A stretch of DNA of 64,000 nucleotides, from contig JAIQGK010000002.1 in assembly GCA_020072645.1 (NCBI GenBank), positions 124,001 through 188,000 on the forward strand, given 5' to 3'. This stretch comes from Terriglobia bacterium (GTDB lineage: Bacteria; Acidobacteriota; Terriglobia; Terriglobales; Acidobacteriaceae). Shown here piece after piece: positions 10,105-19,178 of the stretch; position 1 is the stretch's first letter; each line of letters opens with the position of its first letter. A program made the position numbers and the translations under genes. The notes beneath the pieces are model-generated. The model ran no database searches, was not told the origin of the DNA, and was given only the letters and a program-made list of their open reading frames with translations.

Positions 10105-10542
10105 ATGGAAACATTTCCAATTCTGATTCGTAAAGACGGCAGGCCGATCCGCTATCTGGTGGTGGACGATTCCGTCTTCGCGCGCAAGAACGTAGCGAAG
10201 ATGGTTGAGGCTTTCGGCGGAGAAATTGTCGGCGAGGCCGGCGATGGCTGCACCGCCATTACCGAATATGACCGAACCACGCCTGACATGGTGTTGATGG
10301 ATATTACCATGCCACAGATGGAAGGCATTGAGGCTGCGGAACGCATCGTGCGTTCGCATCCGAATGCCCGCATCGTGATGGTATCTTCCGTCGGCTACCA
10401 GGAAAACATTGTTGCCGCGCTGCAAAAGGGCGCGCGCCACTTTGTCCAGAAGCCGGTGAAGTCGGAAATACTTTACGAAGTCATCAAGTACGTAATGGGC
10501 GATGACGCTGCGGTGGCAACACCAACTGCCCAGGAAAGCTGA
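10105..10542 (+). CDS. CheY-like single-domain response regulator
   Basis: A 145-residue receiver-only protein. The start at 10105 is picked because GAGGAG sits 8 bases upstream; an earlier in-frame ATG gives an unlikely basic extension inside cheB. The acidic pair is Asp21-Asp22, the phospho-acceptor Asp66 (LMDITMPQMEG), and the Lys in VQKPVKSEI is also present. A 16-residue N-terminal extension precedes the domain. It is probably the output regulator for this chemosensory array. The 24-bp gap from cheB supports one operon. Confidence 0.9.
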   Translation: METFPILIRKDGRPIRYLVVDDSVFARKNVAKMVEAFGGEIVGEAGDGCTAITEYDRTTPDMVLMDITMPQMEGIEAAERIVRSHPNARIVMVSSVGYQENIVAALQKGARHFVQKPVKSEILYEVIKYVMGDDAAVATPTAQES

Positions 10543-10548
10543 GACCCG

Positions 10549-11031
10549 ATGAAGATCGAACTGATTCAGCCGTTCATCAACGCGGCCGATGCCGTGCTGG
10601 CGGAGACGCTGCAATGCGCGGCCCGCATGGGCGACGTGACCATGGACGAAGAAGCCTATCGCCGCAAAGGCGTCGCTTCCATGGTTACCATCAAGGGCGA
10701 CATTGAAGGCCGTATCATCTTTGATATCGATACGCCAACCGCGGCCAAGGTAGCGAGCTATCTCACGGGATCACCTGTACCCGAAAGCGATGAAGTGGCG
10801 CGGGAAACAGTGTGCGAACTGGCCAATATGGTGATTGGCAGCGCCATTACCGCGCTCAATGACCAGGGATTCAAGTTCAAAATTTATCCGCCGGTGATCC
10901 ATGCCGATGAACTGGGCGAAAAAAGCAGTGAAGATCAGGAATCACTGGTGATGTGTTTTGACACAGGCAGCGGAAACATTTTTATGAATATCGCCATGCG
11001 TTATAACCGCAAGCGTCGAACTGACAACTAG
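10549..11031 (+). CDS. cheX: CheX-like CheY-P phosphatase
   Basis: A 160-residue protein resembling the CheX/CheC phosphatases that remove phosphate from CheY-P. The family's active-site helix with an E-x2-N pattern is seen as ETVCELANMVIGSA. The N-terminus (MKIELIQPFINAADAVLAET) is typical of CheX. It follows the CheY-like gene by 6 bp and is the last gene before a strong terminator, so the operon supplies its own signal termination. Confidence 0.85.
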   Translation: MKIELIQPFINAADAVLAETLQCAARMGDVTMDEEAYRRKGVASMVTIKGDIEGRIIFDIDTPTAAKVASYLTGSPVPESDEVARETVCELANMVIGSAITALNDQGFKFKIYPPVIHADELGEKSSEDQESLVMCFDTGSGNIFMNIAMRYNRKRRTDN

Positions 11032-11061
11032 AGCTAACTTCTTCTCATAGCGATTCCAAAC

Positions 11062-11089
11062 GGGCGGCCGCAAAGCCGCCCATTTTTTT
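11062..11089 (+). terminator. Rho-independent terminator of the chemosensory operon
   Basis: GGGCGGC (11062-11068) pairs with GCCGCCC (11075-11081) around a 6-base loop, followed by A and seven T residues. It lies 30 bp after cheX and before the convergent propeller gene. Confidence 0.9.
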
Positions 11090-11109
11090 GCACTGTTTAA
11101 TTCCGCAGA

Positions 11110-12654
11110 CTATGGGAAAGTACGCACCAGAAACGGCGTTTGCAGCGGACAAGGCAGCGGAACGTCATCGTTAAAATTAGGATCGATTGTGGGAACACAC
11201 GATGGGTCCTGCTGTGGAACGTGAAACGTAGGCAGCGGACGGTTTACGATTCCACCGTTTACCGGAGTCGCCAGAACTACATTTGTAGCCGTCTTGATAA
11301 TGGAGATCGAAGGCGTGGGAAAAGTTCTATCGGGTAGGACCGGGCCATCCAGGCACAATGGATCTGTACAATTCGGCCTGTGCACGTCATCGCGAACGGT
11401 GGTAATGTCATTGGCGCTCACTACATAAACGCGCGACGCGTCAGACGAAGCGTCCACTGAAATTGCGCCTGTGCCAACTGCGATTGTTCCCGTTTCACGC
11501 AGACCAACCGCATCAATCACGCTGACCAGATTGCCGGGGCAACTGCTGGCAGTTGTAGGAAGCGTGAGGTGATTCACTCCTGCCGGACAATTTCCCAGCG
11601 CCGCATAAACTTTGCTGCCGTCACTCAGCGCGGTGATAGAAGTCGGGAGCCCCGACAACGGTGAAATATCCGCAATCTTAGCTGGCAAGACCTGCGGATT
11701 TGAGCCCAGGTCAAACCCATTGCCTTTGATGACGGTAACACTCGGCTCGCCCGTGTTGTTCACGTAGACGCGCTTGAGTTTGGAATCGTAAAAAGCAAAG
11801 TTCGGCGATGGAGACGCCGTTGTGCCTACCTTGATGGCATTTCCACCAATGCATGAAGGACCGGGAGCACAAGGAAGAATGATGTCCAGCGAAGTATCAA
11901 TCACGCTCACAGTTCCATCGCCCTGATTCACTACAAACACAAACAGCCCGTCTGTGCTCATCACCGCCCAGATAGGCGAATTTCCGACCGGGATCGGATC
12001 GCCGATCACCGTGTCGTCAATGGTGGAAATTTCCGTGACGTTGTTGCTTCCCTGGTTTACGACAAAAATCTTGTTGTTGGCAGCGTTGCCAGCGATCATT
12101 ACCGGATTCGAGACCGGATGCGTGGGAGTTGACGGCAGTTTGATCGTATCAACGACAGCCAGGATGCCGCCGGCTATCACGTCAACGCTATTGCTGAGGT
12201 TATTCACGACATAAAAATTACCGGTGCTGCTGGTGGCGCCGGCCACTGGATTCAGACTGGTGGCGGGCAACGTCACTGTTGAAACCGCGGTGTTGGGAAG
12301 GAGCGCAATATAAGTGGAAACCGAAGGCGGAATTGGAATCGTAGCGGTCGGGTCCCCTTTATTAATGATGAAAACGCGATTTGAAGTTTTTCCCAGAAAA
12401 ATTGGATTCAGCCCCAGTGGCACGATCCCTACGCTTGAGTCGCCGGAAACGTCAATGTGCATATCACTGCCAGGGCCGCCGGCCGGAAGCGGGTTGGTTG
12501 AGAGTGTGATCGCATGCGCAAGCGTTCCGGGGTCGCCAGAAGGCGATGGAACAGGGACGATAAATTGCCGTAAGGTGTCATTGCAGCCTACGGCCACCAA
12601 TATAAGAATGCCCAGGCTGGCCAGCAGCCACATTGCCTTGAAACTTGCCTTCAT
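11110..12654 (-). CDS. YVTN-type beta-propeller lipoprotein
   Basis: A 514-residue exported protein. The N-terminus has a lipobox (LVAVGC, Cys at about 24), so it is probably outer-membrane or periplasmic. The body has repeated strand-turn units such as NKIFVVNQGSNNVTEIST, FVFVVNQGDGTVSVIDTS and KVYAALGNC, typical of the 40-residue YVTN/lactonase-like propeller repeats common in Acidobacteria. GGAG lies just upstream of the ATG. No catalytic motif is visible; binding or surface functions are possible. It is transcribed toward the chemosensory operon. Confidence 0.8.
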   Translation of the reverse strand: MKASFKAMWLLASLGILILVAVGCNDTLRQFIVPVPSPSGDPGTLAHAITLSTNPLPAGGPGSDMHIDVSGDSSVGIVPLGLNPIFLGKTSNRVFIINKGDPTATIPIPPSVSTYIALLPNTAVSTVTLPATSLNPVAGATSSTGNFYVVNNLSNSVDVIAGGILAVVDTIKLPSTPTHPVSNPVMIAGNAANNKIFVVNQGSNNVTEISTIDDTVIGDPIPVGNSPIWAVMSTDGLFVFVVNQGDGTVSVIDTSLDIILPCAPGPSCIGGNAIKVGTTASPSPNFAFYDSKLKRVYVNNTGEPSVTVIKGNGFDLGSNPQVLPAKIADISPLSGLPTSITALSDGSKVYAALGNCPAGVNHLTLPTTASSCPGNLVSVIDAVGLRETGTIAVGTGAISVDASSDASRVYVVSANDITTVRDDVHRPNCTDPLCLDGPVLPDRTFPTPSISIIKTATNVVLATPVNGGIVNRPLPTFHVPQQDPSCVPTIDPNFNDDVPLPCPLQTPFLVRTFP

Positions 12655-12878
12655 TCAAACTCCACCGGTGCTACCGGTTTGAACGCCCAAACTCTGAATT
12701 ATTGCGAAGGATTTTATTGTAACCCATTTGTTTATGTCGCTTTGCTCCAAACCGCTTGGGAGCGTGGCACTGGCTGACAATTCTTTGCGCTTGATGCAGG
12801 CCGCTCGGCGCGCAAGTCGGCCTCGCGGACCAGATCAACCGATCACCGGATCACGTGCGATCACCCGATCTTGAGGTT

Positions 12879-13760
12879 TCACGCCGCTCGTTTCGGCGGC
12901 TTCTTCTTTCCCACAACCGATTTCTGCTTCCCTTTCACTTCAACCTCTGACTCTCTCTGGGCAGCCTCCACGCGTTGCGGACCTTTCTTCTTTCCTTCCA
13001 TCTGCGCCAGACTTTGCTTCAGCGCGGCCATCAGGTCAGTCGGCGCGGCGGCAGGGCGCGGCTTATCAATCGCCACCACCTCTTTGCCTTCCATGTGGGC
13101 TTTGATCAGCTTTTTCAGGTTCTCTTCAAACGTGTCGTAATACTTTTCCGGGTCCCACTTCGCGGCCAGGGCTTCAATCAACTGGTGCGCCACTTTCACT
13201 TCGCCTTCTTTCAGCGTGGCATGCTGGGTGCCAAAGTCAGGCGCTTCACGCACTTCCTCTTTGTAATACATAGTGTGCAGCATCAGCCCTTTTTCATACG
13301 GGCGCAAAAACGCCGTGTATTCGCGATTGTGCATGGCCAGCTTGGCCACACCCACGTAGCCGGTATCTTTCATGGCTTTTACCAGCAACGCGTAAGGCTT
13401 TTTGGCGGCTTCGTCCGGGGCCAGATAGTAGGATGACTCAAAGTACACAGGGTCAATCTCTTCCTGCTTCACAAACTCCAGGATCTCCATGGCTTTGGCG
13501 GTTTTGGGCTCGATCTTCTTGATCTCTTCCGGCTCGATAACCACATATTCGCCCTTGCGGAATTCATAGCCCTTCACAACCTCATTCCGCTCAATGACCT
13601 TTTCATCCACCGGGCAGTAGAGCTGCTGCTTTACCCGGGCGTTGTCGTCCCGATGCAGCATGTGGAAAGAAACTCGCGTGCCGCGTGCGCCGGAAAACAG
13701 CCTTACCGGCATGGAAATGAGTCCAAAAGTAAGATACCCGGTCCAGACAGATGCAGCCAT
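12879..13760 (-). CDS. ku: DNA end-binding protein Ku
   Basis: A 293-residue prokaryotic Ku that forms a ring on DNA double-strand ends and recruits ligase D for non-homologous end joining. The N-terminal MAASVWTGYLTFGLISMPVR and the central ESSYYLAPDEAAKKPYALL segments are diagnostic. The C-terminal ~50 residues are Lys-rich, as in many bacterial Ku tails. No ligD is present in the window, so the partner is elsewhere. The start lies directly behind an unusual triple direct repeat. Confidence 0.97.
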   Translation of the reverse strand: MAASVWTGYLTFGLISMPVRLFSGARGTRVSFHMLHRDDNARVKQQLYCPVDEKVIERNEVVKGYEFRKGEYVVIEPEEIKKIEPKTAKAMEILEFVKQEEIDPVYFESSYYLAPDEAAKKPYALLVKAMKDTGYVGVAKLAMHNREYTAFLRPYEKGLMLHTMYYKEEVREAPDFGTQHATLKEGEVKVAHQLIEALAAKWDPEKYYDTFEENLKKLIKAHMEGKEVVAIDKPRPAAAPTDLMAALKQSLAQMEGKKKGPQRVEAAQRESEVEVKGKQKSVVGKKKPPKRAA

Positions 13761-13806
13761 GATTCACCCTTAAGTTAGATTCACCCTTTAGTTAAGATTC
13801 ACCCTT
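13761..13806 (-). repeat. Three tandem GATTCACCCTT units in front of ku
   Basis: The 11-mer GATTCACCCTT occurs at 13761, 13778 and 13796, with AT-rich 6-7 bp spacers. On the coding strand each unit reads AAGGGTGAATC, and the copy next to the ATG acts as a plausible ribosome-binding site. It could be tandem Shine-Dalgarno copies or binding sites for a regulator of ku. Confidence 0.7.
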
Positions 13807-13866
13807 GCGTACGTTCATGGTTTAAGGAAAGGTTTAGGCCACCCTGTTTGTGGCAAGCCCTTTCTC

Positions 13867-14721
13867 TTGTACGATGCGCTAAGGGGCTTGTATGCCGCCA
13901 GCCCCGCTCGTCCGCCGGGGAGGAACGCACTGCCAAAATCCCGCTCATTCAGGATCTCTGACCTCCTAGCGCTGGGCTTTGCCGCCGCGATTCTTGCTGT
14001 CTTTGCATCCCTGCATCACTCTGAATTCCCTCCCGGCGGCCGCCGATTCCTCACCGCGCTGGCCATCACCGCCGGATTCGCCGTGCTTGCTTGGTTTGCC
14101 GACGGCGTGAATTTCAGCGGATCGCTCGCCGGCTCTGCCGTCGCTTTCATCATGGCGGTCCGCGATCTGCGCATGTTTCTGGCGTTGCTCATCGTCTTTG
14201 CTGTCACCCTGGTTGCCACTCGTGTGGGTTATGCGCGCAAGCAGCAACTCCGCACCGCTGAGCCCCCTGGTGGACGTACCGCCTCACAAGCCATGGCCAA
14301 TCTTGGCATCGCCGCGCTGGTAGTTGCCGTGGCCGGTAAAGCTTGGCCGGTGCTCGCGCTGGCCGCTCTGGCTGAAGCCGCCGGTGATACCTCATCGAGC
14401 GAAATCGGCATGGCCTTTCCCGGCAAAACCTTCATGATCACCACCTTCAAGCCGGTTCCCGCAGGGACTGACGGCGGCATGAGCCTGTTTGGGACCATCG
14501 CCGCTTTGCTCGGTGCGGCGAGTGTTGCCATCGCGGCGGTCGCTACAGGTCTTGTTCCTGTAAGCCAGCTTGCCACCATCGTTCTTGCCGGTTTTTTCGG
14601 CACCGTCATCGATAGCTTGCTGGGCGCGATCTTTGAGCGCCACGGCTGGCTCGATAACGATCTGGTCAACCTGCTCAGCACCGCCGCAGCAGTGGGTATG
14701 GCCTGGTGTTTGGGTTCCTGA
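13867..14721 (+). CDS. DUF92/TIGR00297-family integral membrane protein
   Basis: About 284 residues with some six hydrophobic segments. The family hallmark TTFKPVPAGTDGGMSLFGT is at about 195-215, together with the GDTSSSEIG and GAIFERHGWLDND motifs. Plant and cyanobacterial relatives include VTE6, a phytyl-phosphate kinase; the role in Acidobacteria is unknown. There is no ATG in frame near the start, so TTG at 13867 or TTG at 13888 must be used. The nearby ATGs at 13874 and 13892 are out of frame. Confidence 0.8.
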   Translation: MYDALRGLYAASPARPPGRNALPKSRSFRISDLLALGFAAAILAVFASLHHSEFPPGGRRFLTALAITAGFAVLAWFADGVNFSGSLAGSAVAFIMAVRDLRMFLALLIVFAVTLVATRVGYARKQQLRTAEPPGGRTASQAMANLGIAALVVAVAGKAWPVLALAALAEAAGDTSSSEIGMAFPGKTFMITTFKPVPAGTDGGMSLFGTIAALLGAASVAIAAVATGLVPVSQLATIVLAGFFGTVIDSLLGAIFERHGWLDNDLVNLLSTAAAVGMAWCLGS

Positions 14722-14780
14722 CCGACCCTGCGCATCCATTAATCAATCGAAAGTAGCACTTTACTGTCCCCTGCCACACT

Positions 14781-15008
14781 GTGGGTGCCCCATCCTTTGC
14801 GTCCTGCGAGAAACGCATGTCCAATCCGAACTGACTGTGGACGCAAAGGGTGGGTTAACAGAAAAGCCTACCTTCATCGCTTTATCAGGTGTGTTTCGCT
14901 GTGGATCAGCGGCCAGCGTTTGATCGGACGCCAGTTGACTGTCTTCACATCTGCGTATTCGGTTTCCAGGATGAAGCCGGGATCAATGACGAAGTGGAGC
15001 GCGGTCTT
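14781..15008. repeat. Diverged duplicate (copy A) of the region at 16032-16254
   Basis: About 225 bp here align with 16032-16254 at roughly 80% by eye. Both copies begin GTGGGT(G)CCCCATCCTTTGC and contain a long inverted repeat (CATCCTTTGCGTCC against GGACGCAAAGGGTG). Both then run into the 3' end of a minus-strand reading frame. Nearby, at about 15070-15085, is a CCTGAGCGAAGTCGAA motif of repeat type. Confidence 0.75.
14874..15008 (-). pseudogene. C-terminal fragment of a paralogue of the 16120-16683 gene
   Basis: The minus strand reads KTALHFVIDPGFILETEYAD and continues through WRPIKRWPLIHSETHLIKR to a stop at 14874. It is nearly identical to the last 44 residues of the neighbouring hypothetical protein. 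Upstream of 15008 the similarity stops and there is no start. The frame and stop are conserved, so the duplication is recent or was under selection for a time. Confidence 0.7.
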
Positions 15009-15198
15009 ATCTCACGTAAGCAAATTTAGCCGGCCAGGGATTACCCGATCTCCTTTGCGTTCCGCAGCCTGCCCTGAGCGAAGTCGAATGGGTGTCCTTT
15101 GTGGTTAAGTTTATGACTAACGGCTGAAAGTAGTAATATTCTTGGCGTGCCTTGCGTCTTAGTGTCAAAAGACACCCTCAGGTCACGACGAGGAAAAA

Positions 15199-15801
15199 AT
15201 GAAAGGTCAGAAACATGCCGTCGCTCTTGCAGCAGTTGGGCTCATCCTGCTGGGCTCGTTTGCCGGTTGCGGTGGCTCTTCCGGCCCTTCGTTCGTGGGG
15301 AAGCTGACTCCGGATTCGGTCCACGCGGGAAGCCCGACGTTCACCCTGACCGTGACCGGTGACGGTTTTGGTTCCGGTTCCGTGGTGGAAATGAACGCCA
15401 ATCCGTTGCCCACCAAGTTCGTCGCCTCCACCACATTGACGGCCTCGGTGGATGCTTCTTTCGCGGAAGTGCCGCAAATTCTCCAGGTGAGCGTGGTCAA
15501 TCCTTCAAGTTCGAATAGCTCGCCATTCACGGTGTCCACAATCGTCATCAGTTCCCTCTCGCCCAGCAGCGCGAAAGCGGGCGGCCCTGCCTTTACGCTC
15601 ACGGTGGTCGGTTCGTTTTTCACTTCATCCTCCGTTGTGGAATTCAATGGTTCAGCGCTTCCAACCACCTTTGTTGACCCAAATACGGTCACTGCTGCGG
15701 TGCCGGCATCAGCGATTGCGTCTGCGGGCACCGTCCCGGTTGACGTGGCAAATGGACCCCTCTTCAGGACCGACCCCGTGGGCTTCACGATAACTCCATA
15801 A
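15199..15801 (+). CDS. IPT/TIG-repeat lipoprotein
   Basis: A 200-residue exported protein. The signal peptide ends in the lipobox SFAGC (Cys24). Two immunoglobulin-like IPT/TIG repeats follow at about 35-110 and 115-198, each with the pattern 'SP.S..AG.P.FTLTV.G..F...S.V..N'. Both end in V-D/N-V–F-T-type strands. RBS GAGG is 6 bases upstream. It is probably an extracytoplasmic adhesion or scaffold protein; no enzymatic domain is present. Confidence 0.75.
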   Translation: MKGQKHAVALAAVGLILLGSFAGCGGSSGPSFVGKLTPDSVHAGSPTFTLTVTGDGFGSGSVVEMNANPLPTKFVASTTLTASVDASFAEVPQILQVSVVNPSSSNSSPFTVSTIVISSLSPSSAKAGGPAFTLTVVGSFFTSSSVVEFNGSALPTTFVDPNTVTAAVPASAIASAGTVPVDVANGPLFRTDPVGFTITP

Positions 15802-16119
15802 TTCCGGCGTCATTAATCTGACCTACCCTTTGCTTCCGGTGGGAGGATTCGTAATTTGTTACGATCAGGCGGGAGACAAAGGATGGGGCACGCACTACTT
15901 TCCTGGGGACGCAATTAGTCAATAAAAACGGCGCGAGTCCCGTTTAGAACCCGCGCCGGCACGTCTATCGTGATTTAGCTTTTACTGCAAATTCCCAGAA
16001 GTCCGGACCGTCTGGGTACCAATTGCTTCGCGTGGGTCCCCATCCTTTGCGTCCTTCTAGGGTCGCATACTCAACCCGGACTGACTGCGGACGCAAAGGG
16101 TGGGGTAAACTTTCAGCCT
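15802..16119. other. Non-coding stretch with hairpin repeat
   Basis: No gene is visible. It includes the first part of repeat copy B (from 16032), with its inverted repeat CATCCTTTGCGTCC/GGACGCAAAGGGTGGGG. A half-copy motif CAAAGGATGGGGC lies near 15877. The hairpin sits just downstream of the minus-strand hypothetical gene and may terminate it. Confidence 0.5.
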
Positions 16120-16683
16120 TCATCGCTTTATCCGGTGCGTTTCACTGTGAATCAGCGGCCAGCTTTTGATAGGACGCCAGTTCTCTGTCTTCCAGTCGGC
16201 ATATTCGGTTTCCAGGGTGAATCCGGGATCGATTACAAAATGCAGCGCGGTCTTGTCCTGAAAACGGACGTCAATTGCATGGTTCTCGCCGGAGGTGAAA
16301 ACCTCGACAAAATCCACAGGCTTGCCTTTGACCTCTTCAAAGCGATAGAACGTGCGCCCGCTGTAACGGCGCACCGTGGTCTTTCCGCGTTTGGTTTCGG
16401 TGAAGCGCAGCGCAGGCGGCAACCTCTCTCGCTTCTTCGGTTTTTTGGGATCGCCGTGTTTTGAGTTGCGAAGCCTGCGCGTTGAAGTTTGAGGTTTGGT
16501 TTTGGCGGATTTAATTCGAGCAGGTTTGGTTGAGGCGTGAGCGCGGCGGCGGGAGCCTTGCGCCCGGGACGGGGAGTGTTTATGTTCAATAGCAGCCAAG
16601 GTTTGCCTGCCTCTAGCAGGTGAACGGCGGTTAGGGCGCGTTCGGTGCTTGTAACACCGGGCGCTGCCCGTTAGGTTAAGCAA
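16120..16683 (-). CDS. Hypothetical basic protein with conserved C-terminal domain
   Basis: Up to 187 residues. The first ~90 are Arg/Lys/Pro-rich and look disordered. The C-terminal ~95 residues (TTVRRYSGRTFYRFEEVKGK to HSETHRIKR) form a compact strand-rich domain with two conserved Trp-containing turns. I do not recognise the family. No internal Met exists; a TTG at about residue 29 (AAIEHKHS) is an alternative start. A partial second copy of the end lies at 14874-15008. Confidence 0.55.
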   Translation of the reverse strand: MLNLTGSARCYKHRTRPNRRSPARGRQTLAAIEHKHSPSRAQGSRRRAHASTKPARIKSAKTKPQTSTRRLRNSKHGDPKKPKKRERLPPALRFTETKRGKTTVRRYSGRTFYRFEEVKGKPVDFVEVFTSGENHAIDVRFQDKTALHFVIDPGFTLETEYADWKTENWRPIKSWPLIHSETHRIKR

Positions 16684-17172
16684 CTAGTGTGGTGTCTCTG
16701 AAATGACTCGACAACGCATGCAATAAACAAATCATTGTGTACCGCAGCCGCTCTCGGCTGCGCGCAATAATCTTTTGGGCAAGCAAGTATCGGCCAGCAT
16801 TTGTTGAAAACCTTCTTGTATTTCCTTTGCGGGGTTTAGATGGCGCAAGCGCTTTTAGCCTGCGTCTTTCGTTTTGGCTGACCGCTGCGGAAAAAGTCTC
16901 CTCCCCTCGAAACAAGTGTTAGCAATTCAAATGGCTTGGGCTTTAGCCCCTGAAAATCCAGGCTGAAAATACTTTTTTCGGCAGCCTGCTAAAAAGTACT
17001 AACAGCTCCTCACACATATAGCTCATTCGGCAGAAGCGCGTAAAGAGACTTTTTATTCGTTTTTTCAGCCCACTTTTCGTGCGGACCGCCTAACAAAATT
17101 AAGTCCCGGATTTTGGTGTTCTGCTTCGGCGCAATCGCCCATAGCTGCAACTTCTTTCCCGCTAAAACAAAA
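16684..17172. repeat. Gene-free stretch with REP-like hairpins
   Basis: No convincing gene. CGCAGCCG (16743-16750) pairs perfectly with CGGCTGCG (16755-16762) around CTCT. GGGCT/AGCCC (16938-16949) forms a second small hairpin, followed by CAGGCTGAAAA and GCAGCCTGCTA sequences resembling dispersed acidobacterial repeats. The family assignment is from memory and needs a genome-wide count. Confidence 0.5.
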
Positions 17173-17199
17173 CTGCCCGCATGCATTGCATACGGGCAG
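17173..17199 (-). terminator. Rho-independent terminator of the LPQTA-protein gene
   Basis: CTGCCCG (17173-17179) pairs with CGGGCAG (17193-17199). On the minus strand the stem is followed by TTTTGTTTTAGC. It lies 23 bp past the stop of the 17223-18461 gene. Confidence 0.85.
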
Positions 17200-17222
17200 C
17201 CGGTTAAGTAGATGAGCGTTGG

Positions 17223-18461
17223 TTATTTCTTTTTGCGGCCAAAGAAGCCGGCAGCGATGGAGCCGAATCCCAGCAGGCCTAGCAACGGCAGCGGAGAAGC
17301 GGTCTGGGGCAGTTTCTGGCCTGCATCAGCGTTAGCGTTTGCATTCTGATCAGACGCCGAAGCGTTGTCAGCCGCGGTGGAGTTTTTGTCGGAGTTTTTA
17401 TCAGTAGAAGTAGCACTCTGGTCAGCGGCAGCGGCGCTGCTGGCAGGAGCTGCGTTCTGGTCTGTTCCGGTGGTGCTGCTGGCCGGAGGATTCTGGGCTG
17501 TGGTGGAGCTGGCAGCGGCGTTCTGGTCAGCGGTGGTGCTGCTGGGTGAAGTCGTGCTGCTGGTTGAAGGAGTCTGAGCTGCAGTCGTGCTGGAAGCAGC
17601 GGCGCTCTGGTCGGTCGTGCTGGGAGCGGCGGTGCTGGAAGCAGTGGAGTTCTGGTCCGTGGTGCTGGTGGTGCTGGACGTTGTCGAGCTGCTTGGAGCG
17701 CTGGTGCTGGCAGCCGCGCTCTGGTCGCTCGAGCTCGGCGTTGTTGCTGGCGGATTTACCGGAGCGCTGGCGCTCTCGCCCTGTGCGGGCGCCTGGGTTG
17801 TGTTGGTAGTTGCTGCGGGCGCGTTCGCGTTGTTCGTGTCCGTGGTCGGAGCCTGAGCGCTGCCTGGTGCGGCTGGCGTGCTGTTGCTGGCCGACGTGGA
17901 AGGTGAAGCTGCGCTCTGATCAGTTGAGCTTGTGGCAGCTGGTGATGACGCGCTGGACATGGTTGAAGCCGGAGCTGCTGCGCTTGAAGCCGATTGATCG
18001 GCGGCGGAAGTGCCCGCGGTTGCGCCGGATGCGGCAGCCTGGTTATTGGTGCAGGAATCGGAAATCATGTTGACTGAGCTGACCTGCAATGAACCATCAC
18101 TGGCGCGCGTTCCCTGGATCTGGACCTGGTGTCCATCGTGCGGCTTCAGCATGGAGCTGTCGCCCTGCAGGTTGACGCTCTGGCCGTTGTCGGCCGCAAG
18201 CACCCAGTTCCCGCCGGACTGTTTCAGGCAGCCGCGCATGGAATTGGATTGATCACTGGTGCTGGTCGTGGTCGAATTTGTAGTGGTCGCGCTTGAATTC
18301 GTTTGATCAGCCGTTGAAGGCGTTGAAGTGGAAGGCGAGGTGGATGGACTGGTTGTCGAGGGCTGCTGGCTGGACTGGTCGGTTGTGGAGCCAGAGCTGC
18401 CTGTCTGCGCAAATGCCATCCCTGTGGTCAGCATCAGCGCCAAAATAAATTTCTTGTTCAT
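17223..18461 (-). CDS. Low-complexity secreted protein with LPQTA-type C-terminal anchor
   Basis: A 412-residue protein with a Sec signal (MNKKFILALMLTTGMAFAQ). A short Ser/Thr-rich spacer precedes a small strand-rich domain at about 75-140 (GCLKQSGGNWVLAADNGQ onward), similar in pattern to OB-like domains of acidobacterial secreted proteins. About 220 residues of Ser/Ala/Thr repeats with DQS/DQN motifs follow. The C-terminus is LPQTASPLPLLGLLGFG, a short hydrophobic stretch and GRKKK, the layout of a sortase-type sorting signal. It is probably surface-exposed; the anchoring enzyme is not in the window. Confidence 0.75.
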   Translation of the reverse strand: MNKKFILALMLTTGMAFAQTGSSGSTTDQSSQQPSTTSPSTSPSTSTPSTADQTNSSATTTNSTTTSTSDQSNSMRGCLKQSGGNWVLAADNGQSVNLQGDSSMLKPHDGHQVQIQGTRASDGSLQVSSVNMISDSCTNNQAAASGATAGTSAADQSASSAAAPASTMSSASSPAATSSTDQSAASPSTSASNSTPAAPGSAQAPTTDTNNANAPAATTNTTQAPAQGESASAPVNPPATTPSSSDQSAAASTSAPSSSTTSSTTSTTDQNSTASSTAAPSTTDQSAAASSTTAAQTPSTSSTTSPSSTTADQNAAASSTTAQNPPASSTTGTDQNAAPASSAAAADQSATSTDKNSDKNSTAADNASASDQNANANADAGQKLPQTASPLPLLGLLGFGSIAAGFFGRKKK

Positions 18462-18590
18462 GTCGTTGCTCCTTCGTTATCTGCGCCCGTCTGGGCTTGA
18501 TGCGAGTTTGTTCCCGCCAACGTCCACTGAGGTAAGGACGCCGATACTGGTTAGAGACTGGTAAACTCTCTCGGGTTGACTGAGAAATAA

Positions 18591-19148
<558 letters not shown>

Positions 19149-19178
19149 CCGGAAATCTTGGCAGCAGTCAAAAAACGT

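Noticed and set aside
17365-18564. Several plus-strand frames of 60-90 codons
   Set aside because: They are antisense to the Ser/Ala/Thr-rich LPQTA gene, whose low complexity opens all frames.
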